From Piliocolobus tephrosceles (taxonomy: Eukaryota; Chordata; Mammalia; Primates; Cercopithecidae), in the NCBI RefSeq assembly GCF_002776525.5, contig NC_045441.1, forward strand, positions 124,058,275 to 124,122,274: a stretch of DNA of 64,000 bases. The letters are read 5' to 3'. The notes under the pieces were generated by a model. That model saw only the letters and a program-made list of their open reading frames with translations, did not search any database and had not been told where the DNA came from. Within the stretch, counting starts at the first letter, position 1. Every line of letters begins with the position of its first letter. Shown here piece by piece: positions 15,455 to 28,339 of this stretch. The position numbers were made by a program, and so were the translations under genes.

Positions 15455-15689
15455 GAGTTCAGGAGCTCGAGACCAGCCTGGGCAACATAGTGAAACCCCA
15501 TCTCTTAAAAAAAAAAAAATACTAAAGTTAGCTGGGTGTGGTAGTGTGCACCTGTAGTCCCAGCTACTCAGGAGGCTAAGGTGGGAGAATTGCTTGAGCC
15601 TGGGAGGTCAAGGCTGTAGTGAGCTGTGATCACATTACTGCATTCTGGCCTGGGTGACAGAGTTAGACTCTGTCTAAAAAAAAAAAAAG
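15455..15689 (+). repeat. 5'-truncated Alu (J-like)
   Basis: Starts within the left arm at gagttcaggagctcgagacc, with an A-rich middle and tail. It is flanked by agctaa-type sequence on both sides. Confidence 0.9.
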
Positions 15690-15994
15690 AGCTAAGTAAT
15701 ATATACACATGTGAAGTCCTCTGTGTCTCTTCTGCCTTCCTCAGCCCATCGACATCTATCTAAATACACACCTGCGGGCCATTGTGATGTGCCCAGCATG
15801 GCGGTGGTATGATACCAAGGCATGTTTTAGAGCAAAAGAGGGGGGCCTTAAAGGCAGCTGCCACCCCTTCAAAATGCACTGACTCTGAAGCATCCTACCA
15901 ATTGTCACTAACACCTTCTCTCTCCAGTGAAAAGGAACTGGAGGGAAAAACAAAATCCAAGCAAAGAAGATATCCTACTCCCAATTTTAATAAT

Positions 15995-16100
15995 ACTTAT
16001 TATTGAATATAATATTTAATTTTAATAATATTTATTATTTAATATTTATTATAATATTATAATGTTTATTATAATTATTAAATAAATTTAATAATTTTGG
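15995..16100. repeat. AT-rich low-complexity tract
   Basis: Almost only A and T (tattattgaatataatattt and similar) for about 100 bases. Confidence 0.85.
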
Positions 16101-16298
16101 CTTATTAGCACCAGTCTCAGTTTGGTAGTGTAACTTGATTCTTTTCTGATCTTCGTGACAGTGTCTACACAAATAACTCATGCAACATGCTATATCTTTT
16201 GAAGTAAGTGTTTTGATTATTTTTGGTTCAATACTTGGGGTCCCTTCTTCTAAATCTTACATGCTGGTAATCAGCTTTGTAAAGAATTCCTAACCCAA

Positions 16299-16651
<353 letters not shown>

Positions 16652-16898
16652 TTAAGTTGTTTTTTGGTAATTGTAAATTATCTTCTGTAGCTATTGGATT
16701 AATGCACTTCACATAGTTAAAAGTTTGAAAGCTAGTTGACTAGGTCTCTAAACTTAAGGAACTGAACCATCCTTTTAGACATATGTGGTTCATTAAGCAG
16801 TTAAGTTCAGAAGAGGGCTCAGGGCTGTTCCTGCCAAGAAGTTGGTGGAGACATTTGGCAAGTGGCATGCTCAAGAGGTTGTCTTTGTAATGTTGTAG

Positions 16899-17045
16899 AA
16901 TCGCCTACCAGAGGAATGATGATGATGAAGAGGAGGCAGCTCGGGAACGGCGCCGCCGAGCCCGACAGGAACGGCTGCGGCAGAAGCAGGAGGAAGAATC
17001 CTTGGGACAGGTGACCGACCAGGTGGAGGTGAATGCCCAGAACAG
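16899..17045 (+). CDS. CALD1: Caldesmon exon 2 (first common coding exon)
   Basis: The translation reads IAYQRNDDDEEEAARERR, then an Arg/Glu-rich stretch ending VTDQVEVNAQN, which I recognise as the N-terminus common to all caldesmon isoforms. The acceptor is 'tgttgtag' and the donor is 'aacag|gtactc'. The exon begins with the third base of a codon and ends with two bases of a Ser codon that exon 3 completes. In the family this region belongs to the N-terminal domain that binds myosin S2 and, weakly, calmodulin, tethering myosin to actin filaments in smooth muscle and stress fibres. Both N-terminal isoform exons splice to this point in human. High GC (cgccgccgag) contrasts with the AT-rich introns around it. 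Confidence 0.97.
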
Positions 17046-17349
17046 GTACTCTCCTCTTTGGGACGGGGAATTTCTAACTAACGTGTTAGCCTGTCTGTTG
17101 AATGGAATTTGTCAAGCAAAGCATTCCTTTCTCAGCCCAACTCAACCCTTTTTCAGTCTAACTTGTTGAATTATTTGCAGTTATTTTAGGCAACTAATCT
17201 GATTAGATAGGCAGTTTGATTTAGACATTAGGACACAATATTCTATTTCTCTCCACCCCGTTCCCATCTCATAAACATACCCCACTTGAAGGCTTTTATT
17301 TCATTTTACAATCTAGCATTTGTTTAATAACTATGGTGTGCTATATCTT

Positions 17350-17394
17350 GTGTGTATATATATATAGATATATGTGTGTGTATATATATATATT
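17350..17394. repeat. (TA)n/(TG)n microsatellite
   Basis: gtgtatatatatatagatat followed by gtgtgtgtatatatatatat. Confidence 0.9.
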
Positions 17395-17399
17395 TTTCT

Positions 17400-18130
17400 G
17401 TTTAATTCTTTTTTTACATTTCAATAGCTTTTTGGAAACAGGTGGGATTTTGGTTACATGGATAAGTTCTTTAATGGTGATTTCTGATATTTTAATGCAC
17501 TCATCACCCGAGCAGTGTACACCATACCCAATGTGTAGTATTTTATTCCTCACACCCCTACCTTTCTCCCTGAGTCCCCAGTGTCCATTATATCACTTTT
17601 GAACCTTTGCATCCTCATAGCTTAGCTCCCACTTATAAGTGAGAATGTATGATATTTGGTTTTCCATTCCTGAGTTACTTCACTTAAAATAATGGTCTCC
17701 AACTCCATCCAGGTTGCCATGAATTCCATTATTGTGTTCCTTTCTATGGCTGAATAGTATTCCATGGTGTGTGTGTGTGTGTGTGTATGGTAAGTAGCTT
17801 CTAACTGGGGAGTAGGTATAGCAAAGGGGAAATAGGTATAATTTCTGGGGTTCACTGACTTTGCTCCCAATTTGACCAGATATATATATGTATGTATATA
17901 TATACAACACATTTTCTTTACCCACTCATTGGTTGATGGGCATTTAAGCTGCTTCCATATTTTTGCAATTGCAAATTGTGCTTCTATAAACATGCGTGTG
18001 CGAGTATATTTTGCATATAATGACTTCTTTTCCCCTGGGTAGATACCCAGTAGTGGGACTGCTGGATCAAATGTTAGTTCTACTTTTAGTTCTTTAAGGA
18101 ATCTATACTGTTTTCTGGTGGGTTATTTCT
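17400..18130 (-). repeat. L1 LINE 3' fragment (interrupted)
   Basis: Antisense L1 3' end: gtgagaatgtatgatatttgg, tggctgaatagtattccatgg, ttggttgatgggcatttaag, ataaacatgcgtgtgc, tacccagtagtgggactgctgg. A (TG)n run and an 89-bp foreign insert at 17789-17877 split it. Confidence 0.85.
17789..17877 (+). repeat. Templated copy of 18817-18910 inserted in the L1
   Basis: ggtaagtagcttctaactgg ... ctcccaatttgacc is absent from L1 and matches 18817-18910 with one substitution and two small deletions (4 and 1 bases). Confidence 0.92.
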
Positions 18131-18816
18131 TTAAATAAGAAAAAGTATTTACATTTATTCTGTAGGGTATTGCTATCCATTGTGAACTGAAGATATGTTA
18201 GTATAGTAGAGTTCTCCGTGCCTACCATTAATAGATAACACATGAAGTTTTAAAGTGGGCATGAATTGCAGATGTCTTCTTTTTTCCAGGATACAGCCTG
18301 AATCAATAGTCTCTGATCATTATAATATTCAACAAGATACAGAATTCTGCTTAATTTAATGTGATTATTCAAATACAATGAGTTTGCTATTACATATTTT
18401 CTCATTCAGGCCCTGGTAGAAATCAGGGAAGTTGAGAATGCCTAATAGGTTCAACTTCTTCAAAGAGGGCTTTTGCAGCAGAAATAAGGTCACATGGTTC
18501 ATTATGCTAATGGTTAGTATATGTCATTTATATGCCCCAAGGTCTAAAAAAGATGAGGATATTTGAGGAGGAAAATGGAGAAAATCATTTTAATTTAAAA
18601 CCATGGACTGATTATAATGGTTACACTATATAAGATCTCACATGTGGTTTTGGTTTTAGTTTGTTTTACTTTGTTTAATTCAGTCTGTTTAGAAAATTCT
18701 AAAGGGAATGGGTCCTGGCCTCCTTAACCCAAGTTTGGGAGGCTGTATTAGAAGGTTTCTGAAAGCAGTCTTGAAAATGTTGGCCGGTAGCACAGATATT
18801 GGTTACCCTTTCCCTC

Positions 18817-19060
18817 GGTAAGTAGCTTCTAATTGGGGAGTAGGTATAGCAAAGGGGAAATAGGTATAATTTCTGGGGTTCACTAACTGACTTTGACTCC
18901 CAATTTGACCTTTCACTAACTGTATTTCTTCAGTTAAATGGAAATAAAAATTATACCTTTCTCCTAAAAATGCTGCTAAACTTAAACTATGTAACAATGC
19001 ATGTAAAATGCAGAGTGTCTTACACATAGTAAGCACTCAATAAATTTTCACTGTTACCAG
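18817..19060 (+). repeat. MIR-like SINE including the donor of the duplicated segment
   Basis: Layout fits a MIR in sense: tctggggttcactaactgac, then atttcttcagttaaatgg, and acacatagtaagcactcaat. Its 5' part (18817-18910) is the likely source of the 17789 copy. Confidence 0.65.
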
Positions 19061-20694
19061 ATTCTTGACACGGGAGGGCAACATAGTTATTCACTGCCTT
19101 TTCTATTTTCAGGCTGAGAGAGAAATAATAGAATGAGTTTTAAAAATGGCATTTTGATGCCTTTCCTGAATCTTGTTATTAATGAGTGGTCAACAGGAGC
19201 TTAAAAAGTTACTGCTGGTCTGTAGTTTTCTTGCTTTTAAAATCTTGCTTTTCCTTGTGCTTCTCTTCTCATATTTGGCTATTATTCATTATTTCATGCT
19301 ATTGATCGAATTCAAATTCTTTTTTTTTTTAGAAAATCATATTGAGGTTTGAGAATGTGTGATTTATCTCTGACATGTTAGTTAGCCACAAGAAGAATAA
19401 GTCTTCTTGGGGCTAAACCACTCTAACTGGCATTTGATATCTACTGGTGATTGTGGTCATGATTTATAAATAGGCAAAGAAATGTTCAATACAGTTTGTT
19501 GGTTTCTTAGCATAAGAGTACTGTAATCTGGCTAGCACTTTGGAATTTTGGTGCCTTTTTAAAATTATTAGAATTCAATTGATCCAAATGCTCTCTCTAT
19601 AGGCTTCCCCTTCAATTATAAATTTTTTACATTTGTAGGGACATTTAATCCTTATATGTCTAATTTCCTGGAGGCAGTATCCTGAAGCAAAAGTAAAGGC
19701 CAAGAAAGTTTTAAAGCTAGTTTTTACTATGCCAGTTTTCGTTGTTAAATATGAAATGTGTTTTTCCAAAATTAAGTGAATTTGAACTTCGAAAGGGCCA
19801 AGTTTGGTCTGAACGATGACATTTGATGGAGTTTCTAAACATTGAAAGACAAATTCTTCCAACTCTGGTCACAGTTCTGGTATCACATGACTGGTTGTTT
19901 CCTGCAAGTAGAAACCAACACCCTGGCTTGGACAGTGTCCAGCATCCTGCAATAGTGAGGGAGGTGATGGACAACAGTTCAACTTTTGGAGATTTTTTTT
20001 CGTTTTTAAAATAAATGTCAAATTTAACTGCCCTTTTTCCACTGTAGAAAAGATGGATAAGAAATCTTTTATTCATGGAAATCTTGACAAAGAAGGTAGA
20101 TTGTGTATACATTAGTTAGGGTAATGCTGGCTGCTATAAAGATTAGTACCTCCAAATTTTAAGTTTAGTGCAGTAACACTTACCATTATGCATATTTCCG
20201 CCTAGTTGGTGGAACCAGCCACCTGTCTTCTTTTCTCTTGTGATTCTCAATCCCTAGGGCTTGGCGCTTACTGATCTACCAACAGACAGAGATAGAGAAG
20301 ACAGGGAGTGCACCTCTGTTTGTTCATCGCCTTGGTTGGGTACTTTGTTTACATTTCATTGGCAGTTATTGGTCACCTGGCCCCGCCTAGATGCAAAGAA
20401 AGGAGATGGTGCAAATTTAATCCTTGAGTGGTGATCACTCCCCCCGACTATGGAAGGAGGAGCAGGAATTGTAAGGGACACTTAGATGTCTCTTCCATTG
20501 GGGTCATTGGCATGAGTGTGGAATCTCAACACTGTAATGTATATTTTCTTCCTCTCAAAGTACCCTGGGAGCCTCCAATCCAGATCAGGAATTCTAGATG
20601 ACTTGGTGACATGTGAGAATACTACATGACATCGAAGGAATTCACCTATTATTTCAGTTTGATCCTTAAGTTTGAATTCCCCAAGTAGCAAGTC

Positions 20695-21080
20695 CAGAAG
20701 CAAAGATTTGACTGCAAGTCGTTTATTTGTAAGGTGATGCTAGGAATCGCTGGTGGGGGTGTGGGAAGGTGAGACAGAAAAGGGAAGGCCACCAAATAAA
20801 GGTTGCATGACCAAGCACATCACCACTGGGTATCTGGAGCTTCACTCCACGGGGAAACTCTGAGGTCCAGTGTGGAACACACACCTCGGAGTTTTCCAAC
20901 TCAAAAAGTGAGGGATGCTGAGGTATCTAAACACTAAGGCTCATCAATTTTTGTTTGAAAACTGCTCCCAGGGGACATTAATACCTAAAGCACTTCTGGC
21001 ATGTGGAGTAGACTCCAGTACCAGAGAAAGGCTTGCACATGCTGTCAGCTGAAAGCCAGGCAGGCATGTACTAAAATGGT
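20695..21080 (+). repeat. Unnamed dispersed repeat, copy 1
   Basis: gactgcaagtcgtttatttg ... gtgggaaggtgagacag ... accaagcacatcaccactgg ... ccagtaccagagaaagg ... ccaggcaggcatgtactaaa. The same order of motifs, diverged, is seen at 54065-54450. I do not know the family. Confidence 0.5.
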
Positions 21081-21211
21081 AACGTACTGGGGACATGGTG
21101 GGGCTTGGCACTACTGGCATCTGCTGTAGTCCTGGGTGGCACAGGCTGTATGAATGCTGCTGACTGATGAATGAGCAAGCTGTCTTTGGTGTTGTTCTTT
21201 CTGTTGTACAG

Positions 21212-22246
21212 TGTGCCTGACGAGGAGGCCAAGACAACCACCACAAACACTCAGGTGGAAGGGGATGATGAGGCCGCGTTCCTGGAGCGCCTGGCTCGGC
21301 GAGAGGAAAGACGCCAAAAACGCCTTCAAGAGGCTCTGGAGCGGCAGAAGGAGTTTGACCCAACAGTAACAGATGCAAGTCTGTCACTCCCAAGCAAAAG
21401 AATGCAAAATGACACAGCAGAAAACGAAACTGCCGAGAAGGAAGAAAAACGTGAAAGTCGCCAGGAAAGATATGAGATAGAGGAAACAGAAACAGTCACC
21501 AAGTCCTACCAGAAGAATGATTGGAGGGATGCTGAAGAAAACAAGAAAGAAGACAAGGAAAAGGAGGAGGAGGAAGAAGAGAAGCCAAAGCGAGGGAGCA
21601 TTGGAGAAAATCAGGTAGAGGTGATGGTGGAAAAGAAAACAACTGAAAGCCAGGAGGAAACAGTGGTAATGTCATTAAAAAATGGGCAAATCAGTTCCGA
21701 AGAGCCTAAACAAGAGGAGGAGAGGGAACAAGGTTCAGATGAGATTCCCCATCATGAAAAGATGGAAGAGGAAGACAAGGAAAGAGCTGAGGCAGAGAGG
21801 GTAAGGTTGGAAGCAGAAGAAAGAGAAAGAATTAAAGCCGAGCAAGACAAAAAGTTAGCAGATGAACGAGCAAGAATTGAAGCAGAAGAAAAAGCAGCTG
21901 CCCAAGAAAGAGAAAGGAGAGAAGCAGAGGAGAGGGAAAGGATGAGGGAGGAAGAGAAAAGGGCAGCAGAGGAGAGGCAGAGGATAAAGGAGGNNNNNNN
22001 NNNAGGCAGAGGATAAAGGAGGAAGAGAAAAGGGCAGCAGAGGAGAGGCAAAGGGCCAGGGCAGAGGAGGAAGAGAAGGCTAAGATAGAAGAGCAGAAAC
22101 GTAACAAGCAGCTAGAAGAGAAAAAACGTGCCATGCAAGAGACAAAGATAAAAGGGGAAAAGGTAGAACAGAAAATAGAAGGGAAATGGGTAAATGAAAA
22201 GAAAGCACAAGAAGATAAACTTCAGACAGCTGTCCTAAAGAAACAG
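21212..22246 (+). CDS. CALD1: Caldesmon exon 3ab (large alternative internal exon)
   Basis: The exon opens by completing a Ser codon and reads SVPDEEAKTTTTNTQ, then the LARREERRQKRLQEALERQ segment and KPKRGSIGENQ (end of part 3a at 21614). It continues as part 3b: VEVMVE-type sequence, then from about 21760 an unbroken Glu/Lys/Arg-rich helix with repeats of the EEEKRAAEERQRIK type, ending AVLKKQ before the donor gtacag. Part 3b is the smooth-muscle-specific h-caldesmon spacer, predicted to be a stable single alpha-helix that separates the myosin- and actin-binding ends. Ten Ns at 21994-22003 break the frame: 781 coding bases precede them (one base over), and 243 follow, in frame from 22004. 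The true gap must therefore be 2 modulo 3. No stop codon occurs outside the gap, so this is an assembly defect and not a pseudogene. Confidence 0.96.
21615..21620 (+). promoter_or_regulatory. CALD1: Alternative 5' splice site, exon 3a
   Basis: Within the exon, 'aatcag|gtagag' gives a donor directly after GENQ. Using it ends the exon at 21614 in phase 0. Exon 5 (29406, ATC AAA) also begins in phase 0, so skipping 3b and exon 4 yields GENQ-IKDEK, the junction of l-caldesmon as I know it from human. The competing distal donor is at 22247. Confidence 0.9.
21950..22056 (+). repeat. CALD1: Tandem 42-nt coding repeats / purine-rich splicing enhancer region
   Basis: Copies of a purine-only-rich unit (gaagagaaaagggcagcag...) encode EEEKRAAEERQRIK or its last variant ending RAR. 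In human caldesmon, repeats of this kind between the two competing donors act as an exon-splicing enhancer that controls 5' splice site choice. Here one full copy, a broken copy at the gap and a final copy are visible. Confidence 0.85.
21994..22003. other. Assembly gap (10 N) in the repeat array
   Basis: Ten Ns interrupt the exon. The 19 bases on its left (ending ...ataaaggagg) recur immediately on its right, so both contigs end in copies of the same repeat unit. The unit encodes EEEKRAAEERQRIK (42 nt). Restoring the interrupted unit alone needs 23 nt, and each further unit adds 42. Confidence 0.95.
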
Positions 22247-23880
<1,634 letters not shown>

Positions 23881-23958
23881 GGAGAAGAGAAGGGAGCTAA
23901 AGTGCAAGCTAAAAGAGAAAAGCTCCAAGAAGACAAGCCTACCTTCAAAAAAGAAGAG
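23881..23958 (+). CDS. CALD1: Caldesmon exon 4 (h-caldesmon specific)
   Basis: Exactly 26 codons in phase 0 at both ends: GEEKGAKVQAKREKLQ followed by EDKPTFKKEE, then donor 'gag|gtaaat'. This is the short exon included with part 3b in h-caldesmon and skipped in l-caldesmon, extending the charged helix. The residue after GEEKG is Ala here; I remember Thr in human. The acceptor has only a weak pyrimidine tract and a run of A before AG, which fits a regulated exon. Confidence 0.95.
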
Positions 23959-24978
23959 GTAAATATGATTGAGAAGTAATGATCGTAAAGCAACAGAAAA
24001 AGCAGTCAGTGTTCCAAGATATCTCAGGTCTGATGATCTCAAAATTGTAACCCCATATCCAGTGTATTTCAAGCCATGACTCACAATCCACTGAATAGTA
24101 AGATCAGCTTAGAGTGTCTCAAAATTAATTAAATGTATCAGTCAGCATTTTTTAAAAAATGAAACGGATAGAAAGCATCACAGGGCACTGTAGGTAGTAA
24201 GTATTGCATTGTCATGTAAATTGTCTTTTTTTCTGTGGGACACCATCAAAAAGACTTGAAAAACACTGCTGGAATCAATTTATCCTGCTTTCTATTCTTC
24301 TGAATGCTAATTTTTTTTTCCTTGAGCCATTCTACTTTCATTTCAATCATGAAATATTTCCAACTGGCCTTGATTAATGCTTTAACTTTTCAAAGGAAAA
24401 ACACCCATACACATCTCAGTAGAAAATTTGATGAACTAAAGATGATATTTGATTTTCAAAAGAAAAGTTTGGCCAAATGTTCTGCATTGCATTTCTGAGG
24501 CACACACAGGAGCGGGTGCCAGGGTGTTTGACTGTAGGTAAGTGAACAAGGAGCTCTACAGATAGAATGGCACGGGGTTTGACAGTAGTCAGAACACCAC
24601 ATCAGAACACCTGATTGCATTTCAACTTTGGTGCTGTGTTTGCCCCAAATAATCTTAAAAGTTGTGACTATATCGAATAAGTTCACAAAACTTACTAGAA
24701 TGTGGTGAAACTGAATTATTAGAAGTAGGAAGACCCGAAGTTCTTCGCCAAGAGACCGGGGAGGTGATTTGTAGCCAATAAGCTCCAACCCACATGGACT
24801 GTTGCTACATTTCTCTGCCTATCATGGCATCTATTAAGAAAGCTAAAAATCTTAAATAGAAATCCATGTTTAGAAAACAGGTGACCAGATTAAATAGGGG
24901 GTGGATTATTTTCTTAAATATGTTTTGTCACTTTCACGTGAAAAATGAAAACCTCTAGTTCATGTTACATGTTACATT

Positions 24979-25102
24979 TCGGGAGGCTGAGGCAGGAGAA
25001 TGGTGTAAACCCGGGAGGTGGAGCTTGCGTGAGCTGAGATCCAGCCACTGCAGTCCAGCCTGGGCCACAGAGCAAGACACCGTCTCAAAAAAAAAAAAAA
25101 AG
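24979..25102 (+). repeat. 5'-truncated AluY
   Basis: Only the right arm (cgggaggctgaggcaggag onward) with a pure A tail. It carries gagatccagccactgcag in place of gagatcgcgccactgcac. Confidence 0.93.
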
Positions 25103-28008
25103 ATGTATGTTCCTCTGTTTCTAATAGAAGTTGCGGTGGTTTGGAAGTGAAAATTGAATATGAGCACAGGCCATATAAAGGAAGGAGAAAGTGTAAATGC
25201 TAATAACAGGAAAACTGCATTTAGCTCTCATGAGGCAGTCAAGGAAATCATTCATTGAACATGTTGGGAAACACTTTTCATTTGGTGACCAAATGCCTAC
25301 AAATTCATTTACAAAAAAGAAAAATGAAAGTTACCTCAGAACTAAACTCAGAAATACGTCCCACATGGGTTCTTGTAGTGTTTCTTGGTGAATGTCTTTA
25401 TAGAAAGAAGTGGGCATGAAATGATGACTCAGTAATTAAACACATGGGGGAAGGGAGGCTGTAGAAAACACTGGAGTCTATATCTAAAATTTCATTCAGT
25501 TCACTAAAATGGGATTTGTTTTTACTGACCAAAGCTTTCTGTACCTATGTAGAGTGTCTGAGAACTAGAAGGGCCCATCAGTTGCCACTCGGATGATCCT
25601 TTTGTCTCTTTTCAGATAAGGTCCCAGTTCAACAGCATCCTTGTTGTCAATCAGATATTCCCAGGAATGACTGAGCCCTGCCCTTTTCCCCAGTTGCCCC
25701 TCAGCACATTCCAGCCAGTTCCAAAACATTTGGCCTGTTTTTGACACAAGGCCAGATAAGCTACTCAAACTGGTTAAAAAAAAAAAGAAAAAGAAAGAAA
25801 ACAAATCCAATCTATGTTCCTTTTTTAACATTGTGTACATAACCTGCTGGTCGAAAGACTAGGTTTTCCCTTTCCAGCTAGTTGTGTTGTTCCTTTATGT
25901 AGACAGCTTTGAATCATGTTTACATGATTCAGCCATTTTAAACAACCTCTTCCTATTTTTTTTTTTTTTTCCTTTTTGTTCAAAGAAAGAAAGAAAGCAA
26001 CTAACTAAAACCTTTCCTTTCAAGGATTTATGCAGCATAGGATAGGGCAATCACAAGTAAACACAAACATCACGTGAGCCTTCTTAGAGAAAACATTTCC
26101 AGAAATCACTCCAATGTCTTAAAAAACACACAAAATAAAACCTTTCTCCACTGCAGTTTAACTGTGGCAATGAGTTGCAGACGATCACCAACATTGAAAC
26201 TTAATTTAGCTTTTTTTCTCTCCTCACCAATTATAAAAAGTCTCTTTTTAGTTCTTTATGCAGGAGCTATTTTATTTCTTTTCTGGCTCCTAACAGGAAA
26301 ACAGTTTCTAGCAGAGCTGCTCCTGAGGTATTGAAAGTGATGTTTGTGTCATGCGGATCAACCCTTCCCAAACATTAGTGCGCCTGCAAATCACCTGGGA
26401 GAATTAATTCCATGAGAACACAGAATCTAATTCCATGAGGTCCATGTTGTCCGTGAACCAAACTTTCAGTAGTGAGGAGTCTAGAAGACGTCCATGTTAC
26501 AGACATTGAACCCAGGAAAGGATTTGGGGCTTCTGAAGCTAACAAAAGCACGTTACACCCAGCCTGAGGAAATAGTAGCTACACCCAGCTCTTGTTGCTA
26601 TTCTGGAACCAAATAATGCAAAATATGCTCGAGACACATCTCAGTCCTTGCTCACTTGACTTTCTGAGTGTCTCCCTGACACAGGGGCCTGTCACTTGAG
26701 TTCCCATCCCCCACCTCATCCGCATGTGTTGTTCCACTGGATATCCCAAGTATCTAGATTTCCAAAACTCAAATGATCACATTTGGCCAGAGCCTTTCTT
26801 TTGAGTATGCTAATGTTATCTGTGTATGAAGCGCACAAACTCTTTCAGGATACGCGACTACCTATTAATCCTTCAGCACAGATGTTCTCCATGGTAACAT
26901 TCTGACCTATAAGATCTAATGCCTTTCCCGGGGGGCTCAGAATCCCATGAGTTTGGGTTAAATCTGCCATAACATCTAAAAAAAAATGTAAAGGCTCTAT
27001 GAAATTATTTATTCATTTCCCAGAAAGAGAAAATAATTTTCAGTTGAACTCAAATTGTCATTATTACATTGACAACGTTTCTAAGGTTTTCCATAAAGAA
27101 TATAAGCCTGCCATCCACTGTAGCCTTTGCCAATAAAGGCAGAGCTTGAAAAACAGGGAATTTTTTTTCTGTTAGACATATATCGTCTTACAGATCTACC
27201 TTAAACACTTTTGGGACCAGTAAATCAGATATAATACATTTGGGGAGAATGGAAACTTTTCTGACTGCAACATAGGAGAAATGAGTTAAAAGGGGATGTC
27301 TCCATGCATAGTGCTCCACAGACTGTGAGCTCCTGCTCAGAATTTGTTTCATGGTTATCCCTAAAATGGGTTTCCCTCACATTTGGAGCCACAGATAATT
27401 CTTAACCAGAACATAAACTCCAGTGTCTGGGTTTTGGGGCTAAGTCTAACAATGGTAGGCCAAAATGAGAATATATTTTGTTTCCTCCTTCCTGTCCAAT
27501 GAATACTGATGTATTCTTGGGCAAGGACAGCCATCAGGGAGTCACAATGAAGGTGTCATTCAAGCCATGAGCTTGCTCCTTTTTTCTGTAGCCTCTCATG
27601 ACCCATGAGGAGCCAAGAGGGAAATGACAGGATGAAAAATTCAGAAGGAATCCTCTGGTCCAACCACATTTTTTCACGTTCGTGGTACCAGCATCCCAGA
27701 GCAGTCAGGTGATTTGTCCAAGTAACACAACTACTTTGTTGTCAGCACTGGAGCCAAAAGTCAGGTTTCTTGATTTACAGACAAAGCTCTTGGAGAGAAT
27801 GGCAAAGTACAGCCCCCATTTTCAGTGTGTCCGAGGGACATCCTAGGTATATACCCCATGGTGAACGATTGAAGTCTTAACTAACTAGGACAGCATAGTA
27901 GTGAATCCCTAGTAATTGATCAGATAATACCCAAAGAAGACAAATGACTTAAAACTTATCAATAAAGAGCAAAAAACTGTGCTCTGCTTTGTAAAACATG
28001 CACTTTAG

Positions 28009-28339
<331 letters not shown>

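Larger units (their letters stand above)
17046..21211 (+). other. CALD1: CALD1 intron 2
   Basis: Donor gtactc, acceptor 'ctgttgtacag'. It contains an antisense L1 3' fragment broken by a duplicated 89-bp insert, the MIR that carries the parental copy of that insert, and one copy of a dispersed repeat I could not name near 20695-21080. Bases 19061-20694 hold no recognisable gene; the - strand ORFs there do not resemble known proteins. Confidence 0.85.

Noticed and set aside
21171..21211. Met-start ORF reading into exon 3 from the intron
   Set aside because: The upstream 14 codons include the polypyrimidine tract and acceptor; coding starts at 21212 by splicing.
21994..22003. Frameshift or pseudogene in caldesmon
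   Set aside because: The frame break coincides exactly with the Ns; all other exons and borders are intact.
21752..22134. Ser/Leu-rich ORFs on the - strand over exon 3
   Set aside because: They are the complement of Glu/Lys-rich caldesmon codons, not genes.
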